DNA from: Rhizobium sp. TH2
GTDB lineage: Bacteria > Pseudomonadota > Alphaproteobacteria > Rhizobiales > Rhizobiaceae
Direction: 5' to 3'
DNA: 64,000 bases
NCBI RefSeq assembly: GCF_024707525.1
Contig: NZ_CP062231.1
Coordinates: 1,116,001 to 1,180,000 of the forward strand
Part shown: in pieces, positions 1 through 7,029 of the stretch
How the letters are laid out: each line of letters begins with the position of its first letter
Position numbering within the stretch: the first letter of the stretch is position 1
Position numbers and translations under genes: made by a program
Notes under the pieces: model-generated
The model's input: the letters and a program-made list of their open reading frames with translations, nothing else
Databases searched by the model: none
Told to the model about the DNA's origin: nothing

Positions 1-1
1 C

Positions 2-97
2 AATCGCAATGTCGCGATCGGCGTGGTGCTGGCCGCACTCGTGGTGATTTTCTATGCCGTGACGATCATCAAGATGGCGCCGGGGGCGATGAACTGA
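2..97 (+). CDS. Small membrane protein of the cytochrome oxidase assembly cluster (C-terminal part)
   Basis: The window opens inside a reading frame that ends with TGA at 95-97, sharing one base with the ATG of ctaG. The 31 visible residues contain one hydrophobic segment ([17 protein letters not shown]) followed by a short polar tail ending in MAPGAMN. Rhizobial cox clusters usually carry a roughly 50-residue single-span protein (often called CoxF) between the haem O synthase gene and ctaG, and this position and shape fit. The start is outside the window. Identity is inferred from context, not from a motif. Confidence 0.6.
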   Translation, partial: NRNVAIGVVLAALVVIFYAVTIIKMAPGAMN

Positions 98-696
98 TGA
101 CCGACCCGCGCGACCAGAAGGCAAACGACCGGCGCAATATCCGCGTCCTGGCTTCGTGCGTCGTCTTTGTCGGCGCGATGGTCGGCATGAGCTATGCCGC
201 CGTGCCGCTCTACGACATGTTCTGCCGCGTCACCGGCTATAACGGCACCACACAGAAGGTCGAACAGGCCTCGTCCGTCATCCTCGACAAGACGATCCGC
301 GTCGAACTCGACAGTAATTCCGCGTCCGACCTCAACTGGGATTTCAAGCCGGTGGATCGTGGCGTGAACCCACGCATCGGCGAGACGGTGCAGGTCAGCT
401 TCCGGGTAACCAACAATTCCAAGCGCGAGAAGACGGGTCGTGCGGTATTCAACGTCACGCCGATGATCGCGGGCGCCTATTTCAACAAGCTCGAATGCTT
501 CTGCTTCACCGATGTGACGCTGAAGCCGGGCGAGACGCGGGACATGCCCGTCGTCTTCTTCGTCGATCCGGAAATCGTGAAGTTTCCGGATACCAAGGAT
601 ATGAAAGTCATCACGCTCTCCTATACCTTCTACCAGGAAGACAAGCCCAAGCCTGTCGCCCAGAAGGTCGGGGACAGCGAAGCGAAGAAACTGTAA
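97..696 (+). CDS. ctaG: Cytochrome c oxidase assembly protein CtaG/Cox11
   Basis: This is a 199-residue copper chaperone that delivers copper to the CuB site of subunit I of aa3-type cytochrome c oxidase. It has a cytoplasmic N-terminus, one membrane anchor around residues 16-36 and a periplasmic beta domain. The copper-binding CFCF motif is present with Cys134 and Cys136, and the flanking AYFNKLE/FTD context is typical of Cox11. Its length matches the family. The ATG overlaps the stop of the upstream small membrane protein by one base, which suggests translational coupling, and subunit III follows 53 bases downstream. Confidence 0.96.
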   Translation: MTDPRDQKANDRRNIRVLASCVVFVGAMVGMSYAAVPLYDMFCRVTGYNGTTQKVEQASSVILDKTIRVELDSNSASDLNWDFKPVDRGVNPRIGETVQVSFRVTNNSKREKTGRAVFNVTPMIAGAYFNKLECFCFTDVTLKPGETRDMPVVFFVDPEIVKFPDTKDMKVITLSYTFYQEDKPKPVAQKVGDSEAKKL

Positions 697-749
697 TTCG
701 TCTGCATGGCGCAAGCCGCGCAGCAGGGGTCAATAGCCGGGGATTAGAC

Positions 750-1625
750 ATGGCGAGTGCACACGGAAAACAACACGACTACCATATCATCGATCCGAGC
801 CCCTGGCCGATCATCAGCTCCATCGGTGCGTTCCTGCTGGTCTTCGGCGGCGTCTGCTACATGCGTTGGCTGCAGGGCAATCCGTTCCACCTGTTCGGCG
901 GCGATATCGCCAATCCGTGGCTGGTGTGGATCGGTCTCGCCATCACGCTCTATTCGATGTTCGCCTGGTGGTCGGATACGGTGAAGGAAGGCCATGCAGG
1001 CCATCACACCGAGGTCGTGGCGCTGCATCTGCGCTATGGCATGATCATGTTCATCGCCTCCGAGGTGATGTTCTTCGTCGCGTGGTTCTGGGCCTTCTTC
1101 GATGCCAGCCTGTTCGCCAATGAGGCGATCCAGGCCTCGCGCGTCACCTTCACCGGTGGCCAGTGGCCACCCAAGGGCCTCGAAGTCCTCGATCCCTGGC
1201 ACCTGCCGCTCTACAACACCATCATCCTGCTGCTCTCGGGCACGACGGTCACCTGGGCGCACCATGCGCTGCTGGAAAATGACCGCAAGGGCCTGATCCA
1301 GGGACTGGTTCTGACAGTGGCACTCGGCATCCTGTTCTCCTGCGTCCAGGCATACGAATATATCCACGCTCCGTTCGGCTTCTCCGAGTCGATCTATGGC
1401 GCGACCTTCTTCATGGCCACTGGCTTCCACGGCTTCCACGTCCTGATCGGCACTATCTTCCTGCTGGTCTGCCTGATCCGCGCCATGATGGGCGGCTTTA
1501 CGCCGGAGCGTCACTTCGGCTTCGAAGCGGCCGCCTGGTACTGGCATTTCGTCGACGTCGTCTGGCTGTTCCTGTTCTTCTCCATCTATATCTGGGGTGG
1601 CTGGGGCGCACCGCTGGCGCATTGA
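750..1625 (+). CDS. ctaE: Cytochrome c oxidase subunit III
   Basis: This encodes a 291-residue integral membrane subunit III of aa3-type cytochrome oxidase. The frame is open further upstream, but the ATG at 750 begins the usual MASAHGKQHDYH N-terminus and is followed by the conserved DPSPWPI stretch. Seven hydrophobic segments are visible, together with the family signatures FWAFF, WAHHALL, GFHGFHVLIG and the C-terminal WYWHFVDVVWLFLF. It lies directly downstream of ctaG, so it most likely belongs to the same transcript. A strong hairpin terminator follows 26 bases after the stop. Confidence 0.97.
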   Translation: MASAHGKQHDYHIIDPSPWPIISSIGAFLLVFGGVCYMRWLQGNPFHLFGGDIANPWLVWIGLAITLYSMFAWWSDTVKEGHAGHHTEVVALHLRYGMIMFIASEVMFFVAWFWAFFDASLFANEAIQASRVTFTGGQWPPKGLEVLDPWHLPLYNTIILLLSGTTVTWAHHALLENDRKGLIQGLVLTVALGILFSCVQAYEYIHAPFGFSESIYGATFFMATGFHGFHVLIGTIFLLVCLIRAMMGGFTPERHFGFEAAAWYWHFVDVVWLFLFFSIYIWGGWGAPLAH

Positions 1626-1651
1626 GGCGGTGATTGCGGATTAGCGAACTG

Positions 1652-1676
1652 AAAGGCCGCCATGTGCGGCCTTTTT
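1652..1676 (+). terminator. Rho-independent terminator after ctaE
   Basis: AAGGCCGC pairs with GCGGCCTT across a five-base loop (CATGT), and the second arm runs straight into five T residues. It closes the ctaG-ctaE transcript and separates it from the toxin-antitoxin remnant. Confidence 0.75.
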
Positions 1677-1682
1677 GATTTG

Positions 1683-1711
1683 TTGACAGTCCGTATCTAA
1701 GTGGATACAAG
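1683..1711 (+). promoter_or_regulatory. Probable promoter/operator of the toxin-antitoxin remnant
   Basis: A perfect TTGACA (1683-1688) is followed after 17 bases by TACAAG (1706-1711), a 4/6 match to TATAAT. GTATC (1693-1697) and GATAC (1704-1708) form an inverted repeat with a 6-base spacer across the spacer and -10. Antitoxins of this family repress their own promoter, so this dyad is the likely operator. No good ribosome-binding site is seen between it and the toxin ATG at 1712. Confidence 0.45.
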
Positions 1712-1943
1712 ATGTATATCTTCGAGATGACACTGGAGTTCAGGGAGTGGCTATATCGGAGATGCCAAGCCGGTCGGTGAAGGTGTCTCGGAGATGAGAA
1801 TTCATTTTGGCGCTGGCTACAGACTCTATTTCAAGCGCAAGGGCGACGTCGTTTATCTGCTTCTCGTCGGTGGTGACAAATCGACACAAAGCCGCGACAT
1901 CGCACGCGCGATCGCGCTGGCAAAAACGCTGAACAAGGATTGA
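1712..1943 (+). pseudogene. Broken RelE/HigB-type addiction-module toxin
   Basis: The first frame (from ATG 1712) reads MYIFEMTLEFREWLYR, the N-terminus of the RelE-like addiction-module killer family, and then meets a stop 23 codons in. From 1758, in another frame, the sequence resumes as GDAKPVGEGVSEMRIHFG and runs through YRLYFKRKGDVVYLLLVGGDKSTQ to TGA at 1941-1943, the family's C-terminal half. The roughly 20 residues that normally join the two halves are missing, so an internal out-of-frame deletion near 1756-1760 is the simplest explanation. The antitoxin downstream is intact. A sequencing error alone would not explain the missing residues. Confidence 0.8.
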
Positions 1944-1946
1944 ACC

Positions 1947-2240
1947 ATGCAGACCATTCGCTTCGATGCATCGGAATTCCTCGACGACGAGGAAGTCATC
2001 GCCGAATATCTTGCCGCAGCGATGGAAGATGACAATCCGGAGGTGTTCATCGCGGCTTTGGGCGACGTTGCGAAGGCACGGGGAATATCGGAGATTGCTA
2101 GGTCCTCCGGCCTTGGCCGCGAAAGCCTTTACAAATCGCTGCGTCCGGGTTCAAAGCTGCGGTTCGAAACCATGCGCAAGATCGTAGACACGATGGGCTT
2201 GAAACTGACCATCGAGCCCGCAACACGATCGAACTCTTAA
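1947..2240 (+). CDS. Antitoxin, addiction-module antidote protein (HigA/Xre-like)
   Basis: This 97-residue protein starts three bases after the stop of the broken toxin frame. It has the family's acidic N-terminus (FDASEFLDDEEVIAEYLAAA), a central segment ALGDVAKARGISEIARSSGL that forms the DNA-binding helix-turn-helix, and the characteristic ESLYKSLRPGSKLRFETM. Intact members bind the partner toxin and repress the shared promoter. Here the toxin is dead, so the gene is an orphan antitoxin; it may still regulate its own promoter or neutralise related toxins elsewhere, which is inference. Confidence 0.85.
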   Translation: MQTIRFDASEFLDDEEVIAEYLAAAMEDDNPEVFIAALGDVAKARGISEIARSSGLGRESLYKSLRPGSKLRFETMRKIVDTMGLKLTIEPATRSNS

Positions 2241-2257
2241 GGCAGGCGGAATTGAAT

Positions 2258-2539
2258 ATGGATATTCGCACCGAGGACAGCCCGAACGGCGGCCGCTACA
2301 TGATCGGCGAGGTGGGGCAGCAGGCGATCATGACCTTCTCGCGCGCGTCTTCGAAGCTGGTCATCGTCGACCACACCGAGGTGCCTGATCAGTTTCGCGG
2401 GCAGGGGATCGGCGTGAAGCTCTCCGAACACGCGGTCGAGGCCGCGCGCAAGGGCGGCTGGAAGATCATTCCGCTCTGCCCCTTCTTCAAGGCGCAGGTG
2501 GAGCGGCATCCCGAATGGAATGATGTCATCAGCCACTAA
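2258..2539 (+). CDS. Small GNAT-like N-acetyltransferase (NATD1/YidJ type)
   Basis: This 93-residue protein has the compact single-domain acetyltransferase form: a beta strand region (YMIGEVGQQAIMTF), VIVDHTEVPDQFRGQGIG with the Q/RGxG acetyl-CoA pyrophosphate loop, and the ending IIPLCPFFKAQVERHPEW. That ending is the signature of the NATD1/YidJ-type proteins, whose substrates are poorly known. ATG 2258 is preferred to the TTG at 2252 because GGCGGA lies seven bases before it. It stands alone on the plus strand between the antitoxin and the DUF983 gene. Confidence 0.85.
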   Translation: MDIRTEDSPNGGRYMIGEVGQQAIMTFSRASSKLVIVDHTEVPDQFRGQGIGVKLSEHAVEAARKGGWKIIPLCPFFKAQVERHPEWNDVISH

Positions 2540-2551
2540 TGCCGCATTTCA

Positions 2552-2572
2552 ATAGACCATGGGATGGTCTAT
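2552..2572. repeat. Nine-base perfect inverted repeat before the DUF983 gene
   Basis: ATAGACCAT (2552-2560) and ATGGTCTAT (2564-2572) are exact inverted copies around GGG. The second arm covers a possible ATG at 2564, so either this is a regulatory hairpin over an alternative start or the true start lies beyond it at 2582. No T-tract follows, so a terminator role for the upstream gene is weak. Confidence 0.55.
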
Positions 2573-2581
2573 CAGTCGATC

Positions 2582-2980
2582 ATGACCGATGCTGAGCGAA
2601 CCGAAGACCAAGCCCTTTTCCCGCCCGTCGATCCCGTGCGCGCGGGCGTATCCTGCGCCTGCCCGCGCTGCGGCCAGGGCAAGCTGTTCGACGGATTGCT
2701 GAAGGTCCGGCCGGTGTGCCGCAATTGCGGCCTCGACAATTCCTTCGCCGATTCCGGTGATGGCCCCGCCGTCTTCGTCATTATGATCATCGGCTTCATC
2801 GTGGTCGGCTTGGCGCTCTATGTCGATTCGAACTACGGCTGGCCGATCTGGCTGCATCTGATCCTGTGGATTCCGCTGGCGATCGGCCTCAGCCTCTGGC
2901 TGCTGCGGGTGCTGAAGGCGCTGCTGATCGCGCTGCAATATCGCAACAAGGCCAAACCGGGCGAGATCGACCGTGGCTGA
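2582..2980 (+). CDS. DUF983 family zinc-ribbon membrane protein
   Basis: About 132 residues. An N-terminal zinc-ribbon-like region has two Cys pairs (CPRC and CRNC) and is followed by DNSFADSGDGPAVFVIMI, the hallmark of DUF983, and two membrane segments. The function is unknown, but the gene is regularly placed beside SURF1 in alphaproteobacterial oxidase clusters, which implies a role in oxidase biogenesis. An ATG at 2564 is possible but sits in a perfect hairpin; ATG 2582 gives the usual short leader before PPVDPVR. The 3' end overlaps the GTG start of SURF1 by eight bases. Confidence 0.88.
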   Translation: MTDAERTEDQALFPPVDPVRAGVSCACPRCGQGKLFDGLLKVRPVCRNCGLDNSFADSGDGPAVFVIMIIGFIVVGLALYVDSNYGWPIWLHLILWIPLAIGLSLWLLRVLKALLIALQYRNKAKPGEIDRG

Positions 2981-3698
2981 CACAGTCCGCAGGCCGGGTT
3001 GGGGCACGATCGCGGCCATCGTCATAGCGCTCATTATTTTGCTGTCGCTCGGCACCTGGCAGGTCGAGCGCCTGCAGTGGAAAGAGGCGCTGATCGCCGA
3101 GATCGCTGCACGCAGCACCGCCGCTCCGATGGCATTGCCCGATGTCGAGGCACGCGAGAAATCCGGCGCTGATATCGACTATGTCAGGATGTCGGCGACA
3201 GGCCATTTCGAACACGCTCACGAGCAGTATTTCTTTGCTACTGACGATGGCGAGGTGGGTTACCATGTCTACACGCCGCTGATCCTGCCCGATGGCCGGG
3301 CGATCTTCGTCAATCGCGGTTTCGTGCCGGAAGCGCTGAAGGATCCAGCAAAACGCCAGCAGGGCCAGATCACCGGCGACGTCACCATCAAAGGACTGGC
3401 CCGCGCCAAACTCACGGAAAAGCCATCCTGGGTCGTGCCCGATAACGAAGCCTACAAGCAACTCTACTTCTGGAAGGACCTCGACGAGATGGCGGCGCAG
3501 GCCGCGGTTCCCTCGGGCAAGCTGGTGCCGTTCTTCCTCGACGCCGATGCCTCACCCAATCCGGGCGGCTGGCCCAAGGGCGGCGTGACCCAGATCGATC
3601 TGCCCAACAACCACCTGAGCTATGCCGTGACGTGGTATGGGCTGGCGGCGGTTCTGGTCGTCGTTTCGGCACTGGCATTCCGCCGGAAGCCAAGCTAG
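2973..3698 (+). CDS. SURF1 family cytochrome c oxidase assembly protein
   Basis: This 241-residue protein starts at GTG 2973 inside the end of the DUF983 gene. SURF1 helps insert haem a into oxidase subunit I. The architecture is standard: an N-terminal membrane segment (IAAIVIALIILLSLGTW) leading into the conserved GTWQVERLQWK, a periplasmic domain with IFVNRGFVP, and a C-terminal segment with NNHLSYAVTWYGLA. All hallmarks and the length are normal. It works with ctaG and ctaE upstream. Confidence 0.95.
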   Translation: MADTVRRPGWGTIAAIVIALIILLSLGTWQVERLQWKEALIAEIAARSTAAPMALPDVEAREKSGADIDYVRMSATGHFEHAHEQYFFATDDGEVGYHVYTPLILPDGRAIFVNRGFVPEALKDPAKRQQGQITGDVTIKGLARAKLTEKPSWVVPDNEAYKQLYFWKDLDEMAAQAAVPSGKLVPFFLDADASPNPGGWPKGGVTQIDLPNNHLSYAVTWYGLAAVLVVVSALAFRRKPS

Positions 3699-3723
3699 TA
3701 AGAGCGAGTTCAGAGGGCCGGGC

Positions 3724-4161
3724 ATGTATCTTCTATCGGGCATTTTGGTCGCCGTGGTGGCGCTGCTGCACATCTTCTTTCTGGTGTTGGAGATGTTTCT
3801 CTGGTCGAGGCCCTATGGCCTGAAGACATTCGGCAACACCCGCGAACAGGCCGAGACGATGAAGGTGCTGGCCGCCAACCAGGGCCTCTATAACGGGTTC
3901 CTCGCGGCAGGCCTTATCTGGTCGCTGATGGTGTGGAGTCCGCTGTTTGCATTCGACATCAAGATGTTCTTTCTCGGCTGCGTGATCGTCGCCGCGCTTT
4001 ATGGCGGCTGGTCGGTTTCACGCCGCATTCTTTTCGTACAGGGCCTGCCGGCATTGATCGCACTTGCCGTTACAATCGTCTTTGCCAATCCCTATCTTGA
4101 GGAAACGGATTGCTGCGGGCCGTCGGCGAACCCGAACAACCACATATCAAGGCAGCCATGA
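3724..4161 (+). CDS. DUF1304 family membrane protein
   Basis: This 145-residue protein has four hydrophobic segments and the family signatures [30 protein letters not shown] and [11 protein letters not shown]. Its function is unknown. About 20 polar residues follow the last span ([11 protein letters not shown] and beyond), a tail that exists because the gene runs on into ispH. Its TGA overlaps the ATG of ispH in an ATGA arrangement, so the two are probably co-translated. ATG 3724 was chosen because [10 protein letters not shown] is the family N-terminus. Confidence 0.85.
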   Translation: MYLLSGILVAVVALLHIFFLVLEMFLWSRPYGLKTFGNTREQAETMKVLAANQGLYNGFLAAGLIWSLMVWSPLFAFDIKMFFLGCVIVAALYGGWSVSRRILFVQGLPALIALAVTIVFANPYLEETDCCGPSANPNNHISRQP

Positions 4162-5150
4162 ACGCTCCTCCGCTTACCATCCGCCTCTGTGCTCCGCGCG
4201 GTTTCTGCGCCGGCGTCGATCGCGCGATCCAGATCGTCGTGCTGGCGCTTAAAGCCTATGGCGCGCCGGTCTATGTCCGCCACGAGATCGTACACAACCG
4301 CTATGTTGTCGAGGGCCTCGAGGCCAAGGGCGCCATCTTCGTCGAGGAACTCGATGAAATCCCAGACGAGCATCGCAAGCAGCCCGTGGTCTTCTCCGCT
4401 CACGGCGTGCCGAAATCGGTGCCGCAGGATGCCATCGCCCGCAACCTCTTCTATCTCGATGCGACCTGCCCATTGGTCTCCAAGGTCCACAAGCAGGCGC
4501 TGCGCCACCAGCGCCTCGGCCGCCACGTCATCCTGATCGGCCATGAGGGACACCCCGAAGTCATCGGCACGATGGGCCAGATGGCCGACGGCGCCATGTC
4601 GCTCGTCGAGACGGTTGAGGATGCCGAGCGCTATGCGCCTGATGACCCCGATAATCTCGGCTATGTGACCCAGACGACGCTGTCAGTCGACGACATGAAG
4701 GACGTGATCGCCAAGCTCAAGGAGCGGTTCCCAAATCTCCAGGACCCGGCGTCGGAATCGCTTTGCTACGCCACCACCAACCGCCAGGAGGCGGTGAAGT
4801 TGGCCGCTGCCGATTGCGACCTGTTCCTGATCGTCGGCTCGCCGAATTCCTCCAATTCCAAGCGGCTGGTGGAGGTGGCGCTGAAATCAGGCGCCCGGCA
4901 GGCAGCGCTCGTCCAGCGCGCCTCGGAGATCGATTGGGAAGCATTCGGCCATCTCCAAACGGTTGGCCTGTCCGCCGGCGCATCCGCGCCAGAAGTGATC
5001 GTCAACGAGATCATCGACGCCTTCCGCGCGCGCTACGATGCCACCGTCGAACTCGCCGAAATGGCCGAGGAGAACGAGCATTTCCCGGTCAATCGGGAAC
5101 TGCGGAAGATCGAACTGACGCATGAGGACATGGCTTGGGTGAACGGGTAG
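4158..5150 (+). CDS. ispH: 4-hydroxy-3-methylbut-2-enyl diphosphate reductase
   Basis: This 330-residue enzyme carries out the last step of the MEP pathway, reducing HMBPP to IPP and DMAPP with a [4Fe-4S] cluster. The three cluster cysteines are visible: Cys17 in GFCAGV, Cys104 in DATCPLV and Cys203 in CYATTNRQ. The substrate-binding motifs [30 protein letters not shown] and [10 protein letters not shown] are all present. The ATG is the second half of an ATGA overlap with the DUF1304 gene. The next gene, thrB, is separated by a long palindromic repeat. Confidence 0.97.
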   Translation: MNAPPLTIRLCAPRGFCAGVDRAIQIVVLALKAYGAPVYVRHEIVHNRYVVEGLEAKGAIFVEELDEIPDEHRKQPVVFSAHGVPKSVPQDAIARNLFYLDATCPLVSKVHKQALRHQRLGRHVILIGHEGHPEVIGTMGQMADGAMSLVETVEDAERYAPDDPDNLGYVTQTTLSVDDMKDVIAKLKERFPNLQDPASESLCYATTNRQEAVKLAAADCDLFLIVGSPNSSNSKRLVEVALKSGARQAALVQRASEIDWEAFGHLQTVGLSAGASAPEVIVNEIIDAFRARYDATVELAEMAEENEHFPVNRELRKIELTHEDMAWVNG

Positions 5151-5170
5151 TCACCACTGGTCCGCGAAGC

Positions 5171-5377
5171 TCACCCCTCACCAACTTCGGCCAAGGCCTC
5201 GCAAAGCTCGCCCGGCCTTCGTATCCTCTCCCACAGGGGGAGAGGTAGCGTGCCGCGCTCGTAACCTTTAATTTGGGCGAGGGCGGTGCCGCGAGTTTTA
5301 CCTCTCCCCCTGCGGGAGAGGATAGCAAGCCCGAACGAGACAAAGTCGAGTTCTTGGGCGCGCTTGGTGAGGGGTTA
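5171..5377. repeat. Long intergenic palindromic repeat, copy 1
   Basis: About 205 bases with nested symmetry. The outer ends TCACCCCTCACCAA and TTGGTGAGGGGTTAA are inverted copies, and each half contains its own small hairpin of the type CCTCTCCC...GGGAGAGG. A second copy lies in the opposite orientation at 30807-31009. It fills the gap between ispH and thrB and holds no coding sequence that I can support. It resembles the short palindromic non-autonomous repeats common between genes in Rhizobiales. Confidence 0.8.
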
Positions 5378-5513
5378 ATTTCAACATCAGAAAACGCCTT
5401 CGCACCTTCGAAATCGTCGCAAACGGTTGCGGCGCGGAGGCTTCTGAAATAGCAAGATTGCTTGAGTGCGCCGCGCGGCGTCTACCTGTGCATCTCCGAG
5501 GGGAATCCGTTCG

Positions 5514-6491
5514 TTGGCAGTCTATACCGATATCACCGAAGACGAACTCGAGCGCTTTCTCGCCCCGTATGACGCGGGCACGCTGATGTCCTACAAGGGC
5601 ATTGCCGAGGGCGTCGAGAATTCCAATTTCCTGCTCCATACCAGCAAGGCGCCCTACATCCTGACGCTCTATGAAAAACGCGTCGATCCCGCCGACCTGC
5701 CGTTCTTCCTCGGCCTGATGCAGCACCTCGCCGATCGCGGCCTGTCCTGCCCGCTGCCGGTGGCGCGGAAGGATGGAAAGCAGCTCGGCCAGCTCGCCGG
5801 CCGGCCTGCCGCGCTGATTTCCTTCCTTGAAGGCATGTGGCTGCGCAAGCCCGCCGCCCATCATTGCCGCGCGGTCGGCGAGGCGATTGCCCGCATGCAT
5901 GTCGCCGGCGAGGGTTTTGCGATCACCAGGAAGAACGCGCTCTCCGTCTCGGGCTGGCGCCCGCTATGGGACAAATCCGAAGCCCGTGCCGATGAAGTCG
6001 AGAAGGGCCTCGCCCGGGAAGTCGGCGCCGAGCTTGATTTCCTCGAAAGCCATTGGCCGAAAAACCTGCCGGCAGGCGTCATCCATGCCGACCTCTTCCC
6101 GGACAATGTCTTCTTCCTCGATGACCACCTCTCGGGCCTGATCGATTTCTATTTCGCCTGCAATGATTTCTTCGCCTATGACCTGTCGGTCTGCCTCAAT
6201 GCCTGGTGCTTCGAGAAGGACTGGTCCTACAACATCACCAAGGGCATGGCGCTGATCGAGGGCTACCAGTCCGTCCGCCCGTTGAGCCGTGCTGAAGCCG
6301 AAGCGCTGCCACTGCTCTGCCGCGGTTCGGCGCTGCGCTTCTTCCTGACCCGCCTTTACGACTGGCTGATGACACCGCCCGGTGCCATGGTGACCAAGAA
6401 GGACCCCAAGGAATATCTCCGCAAGCTGCGCTTCCACCAGAACATTGCAAACCCCGCCGAATATGGGCTCAAGCTGCCGGTGACCGCATGA
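5514..6491 (+). CDS. thrB: Homoserine kinase
   Basis: This 325-residue enzyme phosphorylates homoserine in threonine synthesis; threonine synthase (thrC) is also in this window. It is the aminoglycoside-phosphotransferase-like ThrB of alphaproteobacteria, with N-terminal [14 protein letters not shown], the catalytic loop HADLFPDNV (His191, Asp193) and the metal-binding [15 protein letters not shown] (Asp211). The start is TTG 5514, because MAVYTDI is the usual N-terminus and GAGGGG lies nine bases before it. The 3' end overlaps rnhA (ATGA). Confidence 0.95.
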   Translation: MAVYTDITEDELERFLAPYDAGTLMSYKGIAEGVENSNFLLHTSKAPYILTLYEKRVDPADLPFFLGLMQHLADRGLSCPLPVARKDGKQLGQLAGRPAALISFLEGMWLRKPAAHHCRAVGEAIARMHVAGEGFAITRKNALSVSGWRPLWDKSEARADEVEKGLAREVGAELDFLESHWPKNLPAGVIHADLFPDNVFFLDDHLSGLIDFYFACNDFFAYDLSVCLNAWCFEKDWSYNITKGMALIEGYQSVRPLSRAEAEALPLLCRGSALRFFLTRLYDWLMTPPGAMVTKKDPKEYLRKLRFHQNIANPAEYGLKLPVTA

Positions 6492-6961
6492 AACATGTCG
6501 ATATCTTCACCGATGGCGCGTGCTCCGGCAATCCCGGTCCCGGCGGCTGGGGCGCCATCCTGCGCTATGGCGAGACCGAGAAGGAACTCTCGGGCGGCGA
6601 GGCGATGACCACCAACAACCGCATGGAACTGATGGCGGCGATCTCGGCTTTGCAGGCGCTGAAAACCCCTTGCGAGATCGATCTCTACACCGACAGCGCC
6701 TATGTCAAGGACGGCATTTCCAAGTGGATCCACGGCTGGAAGAAGAACGGCTGGAAGACCGCCGACAAGAAGCCCGTCAAGAATGCCGAACTCTGGCAGG
6801 CCTTCGACGAGGCGCGCAACCGGCACAAGGTCAACCTGCACTGGATCAAGGGCCATGCCGGCCATCCGGAGAACGAGCGCGCCGATGAACTGGCGCGGAT
6901 GGCCATGGCACCGTTCAAGAAGAAGTCGAAGGCGGTAGCGCCTGTCGATAAGACCGCCTGA
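6488..6961 (+). CDS. rnhA: Ribonuclease HI
   Basis: This 157-residue enzyme degrades the RNA strand of RNA-DNA hybrids. The four catalytic acidic residues are present: Asp9 ([16 protein letters not shown]), Glu47 (NNRMELMAA), Asp69 (YTDSAYV) and Asp133 (NERADELA), together with the His loop KGHAGH. The C-terminal 15 residues ([13 protein letters not shown] region) form a basic tail. It overlaps thrB by four bases, an arrangement conserved in Rhizobiales. The stop lies only eight bases before the Pho box of the next gene. Confidence 0.97.
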   Translation: MKHVDIFTDGACSGNPGPGGWGAILRYGETEKELSGGEAMTTNNRMELMAAISALQALKTPCEIDLYTDSAYVKDGISKWIHGWKKNGWKTADKKPVKNAELWQAFDEARNRHKVNLHWIKGHAGHPENERADELARMAMAPFKKKSKAVAPVDKTA

Positions 6962-6968
6962 CATCTTT

Positions 6969-6986
6969 CTGTCATCTGCCTGTCAT
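6969..6986 (+). promoter_or_regulatory. Pho box (PhoB binding site)
   Basis: Two exact copies of CTGTCAT (6969-6975 and 6980-6986) are separated by four bases, giving the 11-base spacing of PhoB direct repeats. This matches the rhizobial consensus CTGTCAT-N4-CTGTCAT perfectly. It ends 43 bases before the start codon of the phytase-like gene and points in the same direction. A clear -10 element is not obvious, as expected for a PhoB-activated promoter with weak core elements. Confidence 0.82.
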
Positions 6987-7001
6987 GCACATGCGCAAAG
7001 A

Positions 7002-7022
7002 CCTCCTGAACGAAACAGGAGG
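7002..7022 (+). promoter_or_regulatory. Hairpin covering the ribosome-binding site of the phytase-like gene
   Basis: CCTCCTG (7002-7008) is the exact reverse complement of CAGGAGG (7016-7022) across a seven-base loop. The second arm is the Shine-Dalgarno sequence itself, AGGAGG, seven bases before ATG 7030. In RNA this would hide the site, which suggests translational control; the effect is predicted, not shown. Confidence 0.55.
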
Positions 7023-7029
7023 GATTTTC

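Noticed and set aside
6985..7029. Upstream ATG at 6985 for the phytase-like gene
   Set aside because: It lies within the Pho box, has no ribosome-binding site and would put 15 charged residues before a clear signal peptide.
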